Source of the DNA: Planctomycetota bacterium
GTDB lineage: Bacteria > Planctomycetota > MHYJ01 > JACPRB01
DNA length: 10,925 bases
Direction of reading: 5' to 3'
Assembly (NCBI GenBank): GCA_016200125.1
Contig: JACQFK010000135.1
Span: 1 to 10,925 of the forward strand
Translations under genes and position numbers: made by a program
Shown here: one piece after another, positions 1 to 7,260 of the stretch
Position numbering within the stretch: the stretch's first letter is position 1
Layout: every line of letters begins with the position of its first letter
The notes under the pieces: model-generated
Seen by the model: only the letters and a program-made list of their open reading frames with translations
Databases searched by the model: none
What the model was told of the DNA's origin: nothing

Positions 1-162
1 GCGCGGCTCGACCGGATCGAAGCGGACCGCCTCGAAGAGCCCGCCGCAGGAGGGGCAGGCCTGCTCCCCGCTCTGCAGGGTTTCGTGGCGGAGGAAGCGC
101 CGGCAGCGCGGGCAGGCCATGCCCGCGTAGTTGCTGCGCCAGCGGCCCAGGCGGGAAGCCAT
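1..162 (-). CDS. Zinc-ribbon protein, partial (3' end outside window)
   Basis: The first 54 residues of a protein are visible; the rest lies beyond the left edge. The sequence begins MASRLGRWRSNYAG and contains two CxxC knuckles (C17-P-R-C20 and C36-P-S-C39, followed by GG) separated by 15 residues. This is a typical N-terminal four-cysteine zinc ribbon that would bind one structural Zn ion. The ATG lies 4 bp after the stop of the upstream B-box/RDD gene, so it is read as the tenth gene of the leftward operon. No strong Shine-Dalgarno precedes it, and translational coupling is likely. A second Met (M15) just before the first knuckle is an alternative start. The partner or enzymatic domain that may follow cannot be seen, so no function is assigned beyond zinc binding. 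Confidence 0.7.
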   Translation of the reverse strand, partial: MASRLGRWRSNYAGMACPRCRRFLRHETLQSGEQACPSCGGLFEAVRFDPVEPR

Positions 163-166
163 CGGA

Positions 167-979
167 TCAGCCGATCTTCACGACCCGGGTCCGCGCCGCC
201 ATGTCGTGGATCGCCATCTTCTCCTTGTTGAAGAGGGCGGGGATGTAGTCGATCAGGCAGCCGTGGAGGAGGAACCAGACCAGGACGCGGATCCAGGCCT
301 GCCCGGCGCTGATCGGCCCGCCCTCGGGCGTCACGACCTTGATCTTCATCGCCATCTTGCCGAGGGTCTGGCCCTTCCACTGCAGCATGAAGCCGTGGTA
401 GCAGAAGATGGCGGCGAAAAGCAGCCCGTAGAATCCGAAGACGATCAGCGGCATCACCATCGAGTCGGGGCCCGGCCGGACGGCGGCGATGACGATGCCC
501 ATGACGACCATCAGCGGAATGAGGATGAGGTTGATCGCGAAGCCGTCGATGAACTGCGCGAGGAAGCGGGCGCCGATGCCGGCGAGCTGCAGCCCGGAGC
601 TGCTGTCCACGCCCGACTGGATGTCCCTCACCGCTTCGAGCTTGCAGGCCGCGCAGAAGCGGCGGCCCTTCAGCTCCACGAGGCAGTCGGGGCAGAAGGA
701 CTTCTCGCAGTTCGAACAGGGGTTGAGCCCGCCCAGCACGTCGGGATGGTTGGCGCAGGCCGCGGCGGCGGGGACGACCTTCAGCGCGACGGGCGCGGGG
801 GCGGGAGCCGGAGGAGGAGGAGGCGGCGACGCGGCCGGCGGCGCGGAGAGCTCCTTGTCGCAGGCCGCGCAGAACCATCCGGACTTCCGGCCGACCAGGC
901 AGTCGATGCAGAAGCTCTTCGCGCAGCGCGTGCAGGAATCAAGACCGGCCAGCACTTCGGGATGATTCATGCACGGCAT
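167..979 (-). CDS. RDD-family membrane protein with two N-terminal B-box-like zinc fingers
   Basis: The protein has 270 aa in three parts. Residues 3-40 and 75-112 are two near-identical Cys/His fingers with the same spacing, C-x2-H-x9-C-x2-C-x4-C-x2-C-x9-C-x2-C (C3, H6, C16, C19, C24, C27, C37, C40, and C75 to C112). They resemble B-box-type fingers and are joined by a Pro/Ala-rich linker (about 46-74). From about 133 to 268 there is an RDD domain: GARFLAQFIDG with R138 and D145, hydrophobic segments at about 147-168, 174-196 and 229-246, the amphipathic WKGQTLGKMAMKIKVV stretch, and a terminal D259 motif. RDD proteins are integral membrane proteins of mostly unknown role, some linked to ion transport. 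The start at 979 keeps C3 and has GGAGGA 7 bp upstream (987-992). It lies 42 bp downstream of the other RDD gene. The fingers probably face the cytoplasm and bind a partner; this is inference. Confidence 0.88.
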   Translation of the reverse strand: MPCMNHPEVLAGLDSCTRCAKSFCIDCLVGRKSGWFCAACDKELSAPPAASPPPPPPAPAPAPVALKVVPAAAACANHPDVLGGLNPCSNCEKSFCPDCLVELKGRRFCAACKLEAVRDIQSGVDSSSGLQLAGIGARFLAQFIDGFAINLILIPLMVVMGIVIAAVRPGPDSMVMPLIVFGFYGLLFAAIFCYHGFMLQWKGQTLGKMAMKIKVVTPEGGPISAGQAWIRVLVWFLLHGCLIDYIPALFNKEKMAIHDMAARTRVVKIG

Positions 980-1021
980 CGCGCTGTCCTCCGCCCCTGA
1001 TCGACTCCTAATCTTAGCGCG

Positions 1022-1756
1022 TCAGGAGCGATCCGTGTAGAGAATGGCGAGCAGGCCGCGCACGAGGTTTTCGCCGCTGAGGTGCGGGTCGTCGATCTCG
1101 AGGGTCCTCCGGTAGTAGCCGCCCGCCGCCTCGAAGAGGTCGAAGCGCGCCTGCGGGTCGAGCGCGTCCGCCCGGAGCACGATCGACAGCAGCAGCTCCC
1201 GCTCCTCGAGCCCCACCTGCCGGCGGAGCCGCCGCAGCACGCGCGGCGTCTGGAGGCTGTTGAAGCGGCGCGCGTCGGCGATCGCGCGGCTCGGATCGGC
1301 CGCGCGATGCTCCTCGATGACGAGCGTGTCGGCGATGAGGTCGCCCAGCCGGCGCCGGTGCCGGTCCATCAGGCAGGCCAGTCCCCCCAGCCCGTAGAAG
1401 GCGGGCGCGAAGTCGAGCACGCGCACCACGTTGCGCACGAAACTCTGCTGGAAGGTGATCGGAAGCCCGCGGGAATCGACCACGCGGAGCCCGCAGGCGC
1501 GCTTGCCGGGCGAGCGCCCCTGGTGGCGCACCTCGAAGTACATGTGGTAGCCCCACTGCAGGAGGAAGTTCACGACGAGGAAGAGCCCCGGCGAGAGCAC
1601 GGCGACCATCGCCACCGCCGCCGTCAGGGCCCAGAGGATCGCCGTGTCGACCATCAGGGCGAGGAAGCGCGCTCCCAGCCCGGCCGGGAACAGGCGGATG
1701 GGCACGTGCTCGGGCGTCAGGACGACGGGCGCGGAACGATCCTCGAGCGCTCTCAT
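1022..1756 (-). CDS. RDD-family membrane protein
   Basis: The protein has 244 aa. The RDD domain spans about residues 23-150: LGARFLALMVDTAILW (R30, D37), a hydrophobic region at about 38-70, the GRSPGKRACGLRVV loop (80-93), then a third membrane stretch (about 107-130) and RRRLGDLIADTLVIEE. A soluble tail of about 95 residues rich in Arg, Leu and Glu follows, with no motif I recognise. The ATG shares a 4-bp ATGA overlap with the stop of the SpoIIM-like gene, so the two are probably translationally coupled. RDD and SpoIIM genes are commonly adjacent in MoxR loci, which suggests their products work together in the membrane. The reading frame stays open far upstream of 1756, but that part is a shadow of the SpoIIM gene. 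Substrate or ion specificity cannot be read from the sequence. Confidence 0.88.
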   Translation of the reverse strand: MRALEDRSAPVVLTPEHVPIRLFPAGLGARFLALMVDTAILWALTAAVAMVAVLSPGLFLVVNFLLQWGYHMYFEVRHQGRSPGKRACGLRVVDSRGLPITFQQSFVRNVVRVLDFAPAFYGLGGLACLMDRHRRRLGDLIADTLVIEEHRAADPSRAIADARRFNSLQTPRVLRRLRRQVGLEERELLLSIVLRADALDPQARFDLFEAAGGYYRRTLEIDDPHLSGENLVRGLLAILYTDRS

Positions 1757-2754
1757 CGGGCTTCCGCTCCCGCCGGCCGCCGCCGCACGAACAGATAGCT
1801 GACCAGAAGGACGAAGAGCAGGATCGCGACCCCGATCTTCACCGGGTAGGGGAAGGTCTTGCTCGTGAACTGGGAGAAGGAGCCCTCGATCAGGCCCGCG
1901 AAGACCAGGATGGCCGCCGTCCCCAGCAGCATGCGGCGCAGGTCCGGGAACGCGCGGCGGACCGACGTCGCCGTCGAGAGGTTCCCCGGCAGGAGGAGCG
2001 CGCGTCCCGCCTTGATCCCGGCGGCGCCGCTGAAGATGATCGCCGGCAGCTCCAGCGCCCCGTGCGGGCCCACCCACGCGAAGAAGAAAGTGGCCACGCC
2101 GTCCGAAACGTATTGGGCCGCGACCGCGCCGAGGATCACCCCGTTGTAGAACAGGATCGAATACCCGCCCAGGATCGTCAGCGCCCCCAGGCTGAAGCAG
2201 AGGAAGGAGACCTGGATATTGTGGGACATGAGATAGGCGCCGAAAGCGGCGGCCGTCTCGACGGTGTTGATCCGCTCGTCCGCCTTCTCGAGCTGCTCCA
2301 CGCGGCGCTTGGCGCTCTCCGTCTGGAACATCCCGGGGACGAGGTCGTCGGCCAGCGGCGGGTTGGACCAGACCGCGGCGAATCCGAAGAGCGCGCCGAG
2401 CAGCATCGCCGCCGCCGCGGCGCCGACCACCGGCCGCTCCCGCCGGAACGTGGCGGGCACCTCGTGGAGGAACAGGCTCCGTGTCGCCTCCCAGAGCGTG
2501 ATCCGCCGCGCGTCGCGGTAGACGAAGCGGTAGCCCCGCCCGGTGAGCTGGTTCAGACGGTCGAGCAGCAGCGGCTGCGCCGTGATCGACCGCGCGTGGT
2601 TCAGGTCCGAGCAGGCCTGGCGGTAGAGGCGCACGAGTTCCTGCAGCGTCTTGGAATCCAGGTTCTGCTCCGGATTCCGCTCGACGTCGTCGAGCAGCCG
2701 CTCGAAGCGGTCCCAGCGCGGCCGGCGCTCCCGGATGAACGCGTCCAGCTCCAT
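1753..2754 (-). CDS. SpoIIM/DUF95-family integral membrane protein
   Basis: The protein has 333 aa from the ATG at 2754; a TTG one codon earlier (2757) is also possible. The N-terminal 105 residues are soluble and charged (DAFIRERRPRW, then LYRQACSDLNHARS), typical of long SpoIIM-like proteins. Membrane segments follow at about 109-130, 181-215, 221-245, 274-292 and 304-323. The conserved signature GPHGALELPAII lies at 229-240. The name comes from the Bacillus engulfment protein SpoIIM, but members are widespread in non-sporulating bacteria beside MoxR/DUF58/RDD genes, and no sporulation gene is present here. The 64-bp gap to the upstream DUF58 gene is almost filled by a 7-bp repeat array, and a G-rich stretch just before the ATG probably serves as ribosome-binding site. 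A membrane scaffold or transport role linked to the MoxR system is inferred. Confidence 0.9.
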   Translation of the reverse strand: MELDAFIRERRPRWDRFERLLDDVERNPEQNLDSKTLQELVRLYRQACSDLNHARSITAQPLLLDRLNQLTGRGYRFVYRDARRITLWEATRSLFLHEVPATFRRERPVVGAAAAAMLLGALFGFAAVWSNPPLADDLVPGMFQTESAKRRVEQLEKADERINTVETAAAFGAYLMSHNIQVSFLCFSLGALTILGGYSILFYNGVILGAVAAQYVSDGVATFFFAWVGPHGALELPAIIFSGAAGIKAGRALLLPGNLSTATSVRRAFPDLRRMLLGTAAILVFAGLIEGSFSQFTSKTFPYPVKIGVAILLFVLLVSYLFVRRRPAGAEAR

Positions 2755-2771
2755 CAAGCCCCCGCCCCATC

Positions 2772-2820
2772 CTGGGAGCTGGGTTCTGGGAGTTTATTGG
2801 GAGTTTGGAGTTGGGAGTTC
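2772..2820. repeat. Degenerate heptamer tandem array (YTGGGAG)
   Basis: The gap between the DUF58 and SpoIIM genes is built from 7-bp units. On the plus strand they are CTGGGAG (2772), CTGGGTT (2779), CTGGGAG (2786), a 4-base TTTA break, TTGGGAG (2797), TTTGGAG (2804), TTGGGAG (2811), then TTC merging into the DUF58 stop codon. The composition is clearly less GC-rich than the flanking genes. On the transcribed strand it reads as repeated CTCCCAR and so would give a C/A-rich, weakly structured stretch of mRNA. It resembles in design, not sequence, the heptanucleotide STRR repeats of cyanobacteria. Confidence 0.8.
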
Positions 2821-4162
2821 AAATGAGCTGTCTCCTCTTGATCTCCAGGTACGTGTTCACCGACTCGACTCCCGCGTCCTCGGGGCCCGTGTCGATCACC
2901 CAGGCGCCCCGGCGGCGGAGCTCGTTCATCATCTTCTGGCGGTCGGTCCAGACGTCGCGCGCGACCAGCGTGCGGCAGAGCTCGCGGTGGTCCGCCGGCT
3001 GGGTCTCCGCCGCCGCCCGCAGCGCGGGGTCCGAGAGGACGACGACGAGCGGCAGATGGGTCGGCAGCAGCATCCCCACCGCGCGCACCAGGGCCTGCTG
3101 CTCGCCCGCCTCCGGCAGCGTCGTCACGATGAGCACGAGCGCGCGGCGGCGCAGGCGGCGGCGGACGTGGGCTCCGAGCGCGAGATAGTCGGTGTGGATG
3201 TACTCCGACTGGATCGAGGACGAGAAGGCCGTGAGCTTCGACAGGTGGGACGCGCCGCGGCCCTGAGGGATGCCGCTGTCCACCTGCGCTCCGAACGAGA
3301 GCATCCCCACGCGGTCCTCCATCCGGTTGCAGATGTAGGCGATCAGCACCGCGGCGTTCACCGCGTGGTCGACGCGGCGGATCCGCGTCGTCAGCGCCGC
3401 CATGCGGTGGCCGCGGTCCACGCAGACGAGGACGTCCTGGGAGCGGTCGAGCCGGAACTCCCGCACGATCAGCTTCCGGTGCCGCGCGCTCGCCTTCCAC
3501 GCGATGTCGCGGAAGTCGTCGTTCATCGTGTACTCGCGGAGGCGGTCGAACTCGCGCCCCTTCCCCAGCCGCGGCGCGGTGCGCTGGCCGAGGCCGCGGA
3601 GGAACACGTCGTTCAGCTTCCGGTGGAGCCGCCGCACGGCGCGCAGGTTGGGCAGGACCTTGAGCTCGCTCCGCGAGGGCAGCGAGACCAGCCGCTCCGC
3701 CCAGCCCCAGAACGTCAGCGCCAGGTGGGGGCCCTCCAGGGCCGCCGTCCCCCGCTGCACGCCGCGCAGCGAGCAGGCCAGGGGCAGCGACTCCCCCGGC
3801 CGGCAGACGCCCGACAAGGTCGCCGACGCCGCCGCCACGAGGTCCGGCCAGACCCGCCGCACCGAAAGCCGCAGCGGCCGCGACGCGTCGGTCTGCAGCC
3901 GGAACGCGATCTTCTCCTCCTCGTCGAGCGAGAGGACGAGCACCGGCGGCTCGTCGTGGGTCACCGTCACCGAGCCGAGCATCCGGCGCTCGGCGGCGAT
4001 GAGGACGAGGATCGAGACCAGGGCCGCCAGGAGCGGCCAGACGAGAAGCGGGACCAGCGCCGCGAGCAGCGACGCGGCCGCGAGCCCCAGGAGCGCCTGG
4101 ACGGTTCTAGGCCCGGGTCTCATTCGACATTCGCCCGGTTTTAGGTTTTCGGTTTTCGTCAT
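2819..4162 (-). CDS. DUF58 domain protein (vWA-like MoxR partner)
   Basis: The protein has 447 aa from the ATG at 4162, which shares an ATGA overlap with the MoxR stop. Two membrane segments lie at about 21-43 and 44-58, followed by an extracytoplasmic-type beta-rich region (60-170). The hallmark DUF58 motif [19 protein letters not shown] and WKASAR lies at 202-227. A vWA-like fold follows, beginning [11 protein letters not shown] (244-254), where the metal-site pattern DxSxS is replaced by D249-[14 protein letters not shown] (341-350) supplies a later core strand. DUF58 proteins are encoded next to MoxR ATPases and are thought to be their targets or adaptors. The start is uncertain. M14 at 4123 ([13 protein letters not shown]) is an attractive alternative because residues 2-9 are encoded by a heptamer repeat; GGTGGAAG upstream favours 4162. 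Confidence 0.9.
   Translation of the reverse strand: MTKTENLKPGECRMRPGPRTVQALLGLAAASLLAALVPLLVWPLLAALVSILVLIAAERRMLGSVTVTHDEPPVLVLSLDEEEKIAFRLQTDASRPLRLSVRRVWPDLVAAASATLSGVCRPGESLPLACSLRGVQRGTAALEGPHLALTFWGWAERLVSLPSRSELKVLPNLRAVRRLHRKLNDVFLRGLGQRTAPRLGKGREFDRLREYTMNDDFRDIAWKASARHRKLIVREFRLDRSQDVLVCVDRGHRMAALTTRIRRVDHAVNAAVLIAYICNRMEDRVGMLSFGAQVDSGIPQGRGASHLSKLTAFSSSIQSEYIHTDYLALGAHVRRRLRRRALVLIVTTLPEAGEQQALVRAVGMLLPTHLPLVVVLSDPALRAAAETQPADHRELCRTLVARDVWTDRQKMMNELRRRGAWVIDTGPEDAGVESVNTYLEIKRRQLI
4137..4157. repeat. Three-unit heptamer repeat (GGTTTTM)
   Basis: Three adjacent 7-bp units, GGTTTTA (4137), GGTTTTC (4144) and GGTTTTC (4151), lie at the MoxR/DUF58 junction. They fall within the first codons of DUF58 if translation starts at 4162, or in an untranslated spacer if it starts at 4123. 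The T-rich composition contrasts sharply with the surrounding coding DNA. The array shares 7-bp periodicity, but not sequence, with the array at 2772-2820. Confidence 0.7.
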
Positions 4163-5121
4163 CGGGGCACTTCCACCTTCTCGAAGATGCGCCGAAGGAT
4201 GTCCTCCAGCGCCAGCCCCTCCATCTCGGCTTCCGGCGCGAGGCTGACGCGGTGGGCGAGCACCGGGCCCGCCAGCTCCTTGATGTCGTCGGGCGTGACG
4301 AAGTCGCGGCCGCGGATCGCCGCGAGCGCGCGGCCGCTCTCGAGCAGCGCCAGCGAGGCGCGCGGGCCGGCGCCGAACTGCAGGCTCTCGTTGCCCCGCG
4401 TCGCCCGCACGATGTCGAGGATGTACTTCTGGACCCCCTTCTCGGCCCGGACGCCCGTCGACAGCGCCTGCCGCGCCGCGACCAGGTCCTCCTTCTGCAG
4501 CACCGCCTGGAGCGAGCCGGCCGGCATCTCGTGCAGGCGGTTCCCGGTCGCGTAGGCCTCGAGGATGCCCGCCTCCTCCTCGGCCTTCGGGTAGTCGATC
4601 ACGATCTTGAGCAGGAAGCGGTCGCGCTGGGCCTCGGGCAGCGGATAGGTCCCCTCGAACTCGATCGGGTTCTGCGTGGCGATCACGAGGAAGACGTCGG
4701 AGATCGGATGGCGCGTGCCGTCGATCGTCGCCGCCTTCTCCTGCATCGCCTCGAGCAGCGCCGACTGCGTGCGCGGCGGCGTGCGGTTCACTTCGTCGGC
4801 CAGCAGGACGTCGGTGAAGATCGGCCCGGGGTGGAAGTCGAAGGCCTGGGTCTGGGGATTGAACACGTTGGTGCCCAGCAGGTCGACCGGCATCAGGTCG
4901 GGCGTGAACTGGATGCGCCTGAAGCGGCAGCCCAGGAGCTTCGCGAGCGTGAGCCCCAGGAGGGTCTTGCCCGTGCCGGGCACGCCTTCGAGCAGCGCGT
5001 GGCCGCCGGCCAGAAGGCAGACCAGCAGATGCTCCTTCACCTTCGCCTGGCCTAGGATCACGCGGTCAAGCTGGCCGCGCACCTGCTGCAGACGGCCGCC
5101 CACTTCCGGGACGCTTGGCAT
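4159..5121 (-). CDS. moxR: MoxR-family AAA+ ATPase
   Basis: The protein has 320 aa, the usual MoxR length. The Walker A motif is GVPGTGKT (46-53) and the Walker B is VLLADEVNR (105-113). The family signature [14 protein letters not shown] follows at 115-128. Sensor 1 is IATQNP (147-152), then the [13 protein letters not shown] motif (157-169) with the arginine-finger region. A C-terminal AAA lid domain is present (about 235-320, including [18 protein letters not shown]). MoxR proteins are cytoplasmic ATP-driven chaperone-like machines that mature or remodel partners holding vWA/DUF58 domains, which fits the DUF58 gene directly downstream. The start at 5121 is supported by GGAGG 7 bp upstream (5129-5133) and by the normal family N-terminus before VILGQ. 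It means the gene begins 56 bp inside the DUF4350 gene, in another frame. Confidence 0.96.
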   Translation of the reverse strand: MPSVPEVGGRLQQVRGQLDRVILGQAKVKEHLLVCLLAGGHALLEGVPGTGKTLLGLTLAKLLGCRFRRIQFTPDLMPVDLLGTNVFNPQTQAFDFHPGPIFTDVLLADEVNRTPPRTQSALLEAMQEKAATIDGTRHPISDVFLVIATQNPIEFEGTYPLPEAQRDRFLLKIVIDYPKAEEEAGILEAYATGNRLHEMPAGSLQAVLQKEDLVAARQALSTGVRAEKGVQKYILDIVRATRGNESLQFGAGPRASLALLESGRALAAIRGRDFVTPDDIKELAGPVLAHRVSLAPEAEMEGLALEDILRRIFEKVEVPR

Positions 5122-6256
5122 CGTTCAGCCTCCGAAACGCGAGATTGATGTGTTCCAGTTCCTTCTCGAAGTCCGGCACCGGGAGATCCTTCCCGCGGAC
5201 CGGGCGGGCGGGGCGCGGCGGCAGGAAGTCGGCCACCCGGGCCTTGAGCGCCGCGTCCCGCAGCCCCGTCTGCGCGGCGACCGCCCGCTCGAACTCCTTT
5301 GCGTAGAGCGTCAGCGCGTGGCGGCGCGGCATCATCCGGCGGTAGAGCAGCGCGAGGGAGTCGACGAAGTCCACCGCCTCGATGCGGGTCTCGCGCGCGT
5401 CGTCCTCCTCCGGCCCCACGCGGACGCGCCGGCGCCAGAAGGAGGCGAGCGCCGCGACCAGGATCAGCACGAGGAAGGGCCCGAAGCCCCACTGCCGCAG
5501 GATCTCCACCGTCCCCGCCCCTCCCTGCGCGCCGTGGACGTACTCGTCGAAGAAGACGGGGCGTCCGCTGCCGGCGAGGCGGTCGAGCAGCGCGAGATGG
5601 TCGGCGCGCGGCAGCAGCCGGTTCTGGAAGATCTCCGGCGCGGAGCTCAGGATGATCTCGCCCCGGCCCCGGCGCAGCCGCGACACCACGGCCCCGGCGC
5701 CCGCGGCGAACACGCTCACGCCCTCGCCCGGCGGCAGCCCGGTCAGCCCGCGGGGCGCGGGCGGATCCAGGCGCTCCACGCCGCTCCAGGAGGGGAACAC
5801 CCGGCGTGTCGGGGAGGCGGAAACCTCCTTCACGTCGATCGGCCCGTAGCGGCGGTCGATCGCGATGACGAGCCGGCCGCCGTTCCGCACCCAGTCCTCC
5901 TCCTCGGCCGAGAACGCATAGCGCGCGGGATCCTTCTCGTCCCAGGCGTGGGCGGGACGGAGCCCGACCGCCTTCGAGTCCGGCTCCTCGAGGTTCTCGG
6001 GATGCGCCTCCGGCCGGATGCGGAAGAGCACGCCGTCGGCGGGAAGGAAGGCGCGCTCCACCGGGCGGGCCAGCGCCTCCACGGCCCGGCCCGTGGACGA
6101 GAGATAGCGGTACGCCAGCGACAGCCCCTTTCCCGACGAGTTGTAGATCGAGTAGTCGCGGAAGGCCTCGCGGCGGACCTTCGGATCGCGCGAGAGCCAG
6201 GCCAGCAGGCCCCCGAGGAACAGCGCGCCCGCGATCCAGGGCAGACGGCGGATCAT
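5066..6256 (-). CDS. DUF4350 domain membrane protein
   Basis: The protein has 396 aa. An N-terminal membrane anchor lies at about 5-21 ([17 protein letters not shown]). Then comes a large region, probably extracytoplasmic, of the DUF4350/glutamine-amidotransferase-like type. It has [18 protein letters not shown] near residue 35-52, a FVRNGG-like [12 protein letters not shown] strand (122-133), [15 protein letters not shown] (198-212), and the signature FFDEYVHG (235-242). A second membrane segment lies at about 258-274, and a charged cytoplasmic tail of about 120 residues follows. DUF4350 proteins are typical members of MoxR-DUF58 loci; the biochemical role is unknown and no catalytic triad is evident. 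The ATG shares an ATGA overlap with the DUF4129 stop and has a GGGGAGGG ribosome site just upstream. The last 18 codons overlap moxR, an unusually long overlap. Confidence 0.85.
   Translation of the reverse strand: MIRRLPWIAGALFLGGLLAWLSRDPKVRREAFRDYSIYNSSGKGLSLAYRYLSSTGRAVEALARPVERAFLPADGVLFRIRPEAHPENLEEPDSKAVGLRPAHAWDEKDPARYAFSAEEEDWVRNGGRLVIAIDRRYGPIDVKEVSASPTRRVFPSWSGVERLDPPAPRGLTGLPPGEGVSVFAAGAGAVVSRLRRGRGEIILSSAPEIFQNRLLPRADHLALLDRLAGSGRPVFFDEYVHGAQGGAGTVEILRQWGFGPFLVLILVAALASFWRRRVRVGPEEDDARETRIEAVDFVDSLALLYRRMMPRRHALTLYAKEFERAVAAQTGLRDAALKARVADFLPPRPARPVRGKDLPVPDFEKELEHINLAFRRLNDAKRPGSGRPSAAGARPA
5129..5133 (-). promoter_or_regulatory. Shine-Dalgarno GGAGG for MoxR, inside DUF4350
   Basis: GGAGG on the minus strand sits 7 bases before the MoxR ATG. 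It lies within the last codons of the upstream DUF4350 gene, so ribosomes can initiate on moxR before the upstream stop is reached. It is the main evidence for the 56-bp gene overlap. Confidence 0.7.
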
Positions 6257-7260
6257 CGCGCCCTCCCCTCGTGGACGGCGTCCAGCATCTGCCGCGCGCG
6301 CTCCTGGTACATCTCGGCGGTCTCGGCCGGGGTGTCCCGCCGGCCGTACCATTCCTGCTCGAAGGTGCGCGTGGCTTCCACGAAGCCCGCGCGCCAGCCG
6401 ACGGTCGACGGAAGCGCATAGGCGTACTCCCAGTTCGTGCGGTCCTTGCGGTAGTGGAGCGCGCCCGCGCGGAAGAGGCTGACGAGCAGCGCGTGGTACC
6501 AGGCCCGGATCGCCTCGCGGAAACGGCCGCTCTTCATGAGCTCCGCCGCAAAGCGCTCCCATTCCGTCGCGGACCGCGACAGGGGATCGTCGTCCTCCCC
6601 GCTCCTCGCCGGGGCCTCGGAACGGGCTTCGAGCTCCGGCCCGCGGTGGCGGCGGCGCAGCGCGAGGACCGCGACGACGGCGAGCGTGCCGAGCACCGCG
6701 AGCACGAGGCCGGCGACCAGGTAGCGGGTCGACGGCGCTTCGGGCGCCTTCCCGCCGCCGCCCGAGAAGAAGAGCCGGAGCAGCCATTTCAGGAAGCGGT
6801 CGATCAGCTTTCCAAAGGCCTCCAGGATCTCCAGGACCCGGTCCGACAAGCTCCGCGGGACCTCCGGCGCGTGGAGGCGGGGACCGCCCACCGCCCGGTC
6901 GGGCGACCGCGCGAGCTCCTCCTCCTCCAGCCGGAGCCGCTCCAGCAGCGCGCCGTCGGGCGCTCCCGGCGGCGCTCCGCCGTCCAGCGACTCCAGCTGG
7001 GCGCGCAGCGCTCGGAGCCGGACCCCGGCGTCGGCCGCCCCGTCGGCGAGCGGACCCAGCACGGTTTCATCCGCGTCGAAGACCGCGCCGCCGTGACGCA
7101 CGCGGCGCGACCGGAGCTCGCCGGCGCGGGCGCGGACGCCGTCCAGATCCTTCCGGTCCAGCGCCTCCTGGATCGCGCGGAGGCGGTCGCGGTACTCGGC
7201 CAGGTCGAGCGGACCTTCCTGGGAGGCGGCCAGGAGCAGGATCGCGGCGATCGCGTTCAC
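6253..7260 (-). CDS. DUF4129 domain protein
   Basis: The protein has 335 aa from a GTG start at 7260. That codon overlaps the preceding stop as GTGA, and a G-rich stretch (GGGGGG) lies just upstream. A short hydrophobic N-terminus (NAIAAILLLAA) looks like a signal or anchor. A charged, probably coiled-coil helical region follows (20-120, rich in Arg, Glu and Leu). A membrane segment lies at about 180-201, then a cytoplasmic DUF4129 domain (about 235-332) with the conserved run FREAIRAWYHALLVSLFRAG, then YRKDRTNWEYAYAL and FEQEWYGRR. DUF4129 is often the C-terminal part of membrane transglutaminases (TgpA type), but here there is no transglutaminase core, so it stands alone. Position between the membrane protein and DUF4350 indicates a part in the same MoxR-linked membrane assembly. 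Earlier in-frame codons are shadow sequence. Confidence 0.85.
   Translation of the reverse strand: MNAIAAILLLAASQEGPLDLAEYRDRLRAIQEALDRKDLDGVRARAGELRSRRVRHGGAVFDADETVLGPLADGAADAGVRLRALRAQLESLDGGAPPGAPDGALLERLRLEEEELARSPDRAVGGPRLHAPEVPRSLSDRVLEILEAFGKLIDRFLKWLLRLFFSGGGGKAPEAPSTRYLVAGLVLAVLGTLAVVAVLALRRRHRGPELEARSEAPARSGEDDDPLSRSATEWERFAAELMKSGRFREAIRAWYHALLVSLFRAGALHYRKDRTNWEYAYALPSTVGWRAGFVEATRTFEQEWYGRRDTPAETAEMYQERARQMLDAVHEGRAR

Noticed and set aside
1753..2754. Evidence for sporulation from the SpoIIM-like gene
   Set aside because: The family is broad and usually not sporulation-related outside Firmicutes, and no other spo gene is present.
2772..2820. CRISPR array or riboswitch in the DUF58-SpoIIM gap
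   Set aside because: The units are 7 bp with no spacers, and the whole gap is only 64 bp, too short for either.
2651..4144. Long plus-strand ORF (497 codons) opposite DUF58 and SpoIIM
   Set aside because: The translation is Arg/Gln/His/Asp-rich low complexity without domains, and it is the complement of genes with clear family motifs. High GC content makes such antisense frames open by default.
4676..6421. Plus-strand ORF of 581 codons opposite MoxR and DUF4350
   Set aside because: It is an antisense shadow of two well-supported genes, with no recognisable motif and no ribosome site.
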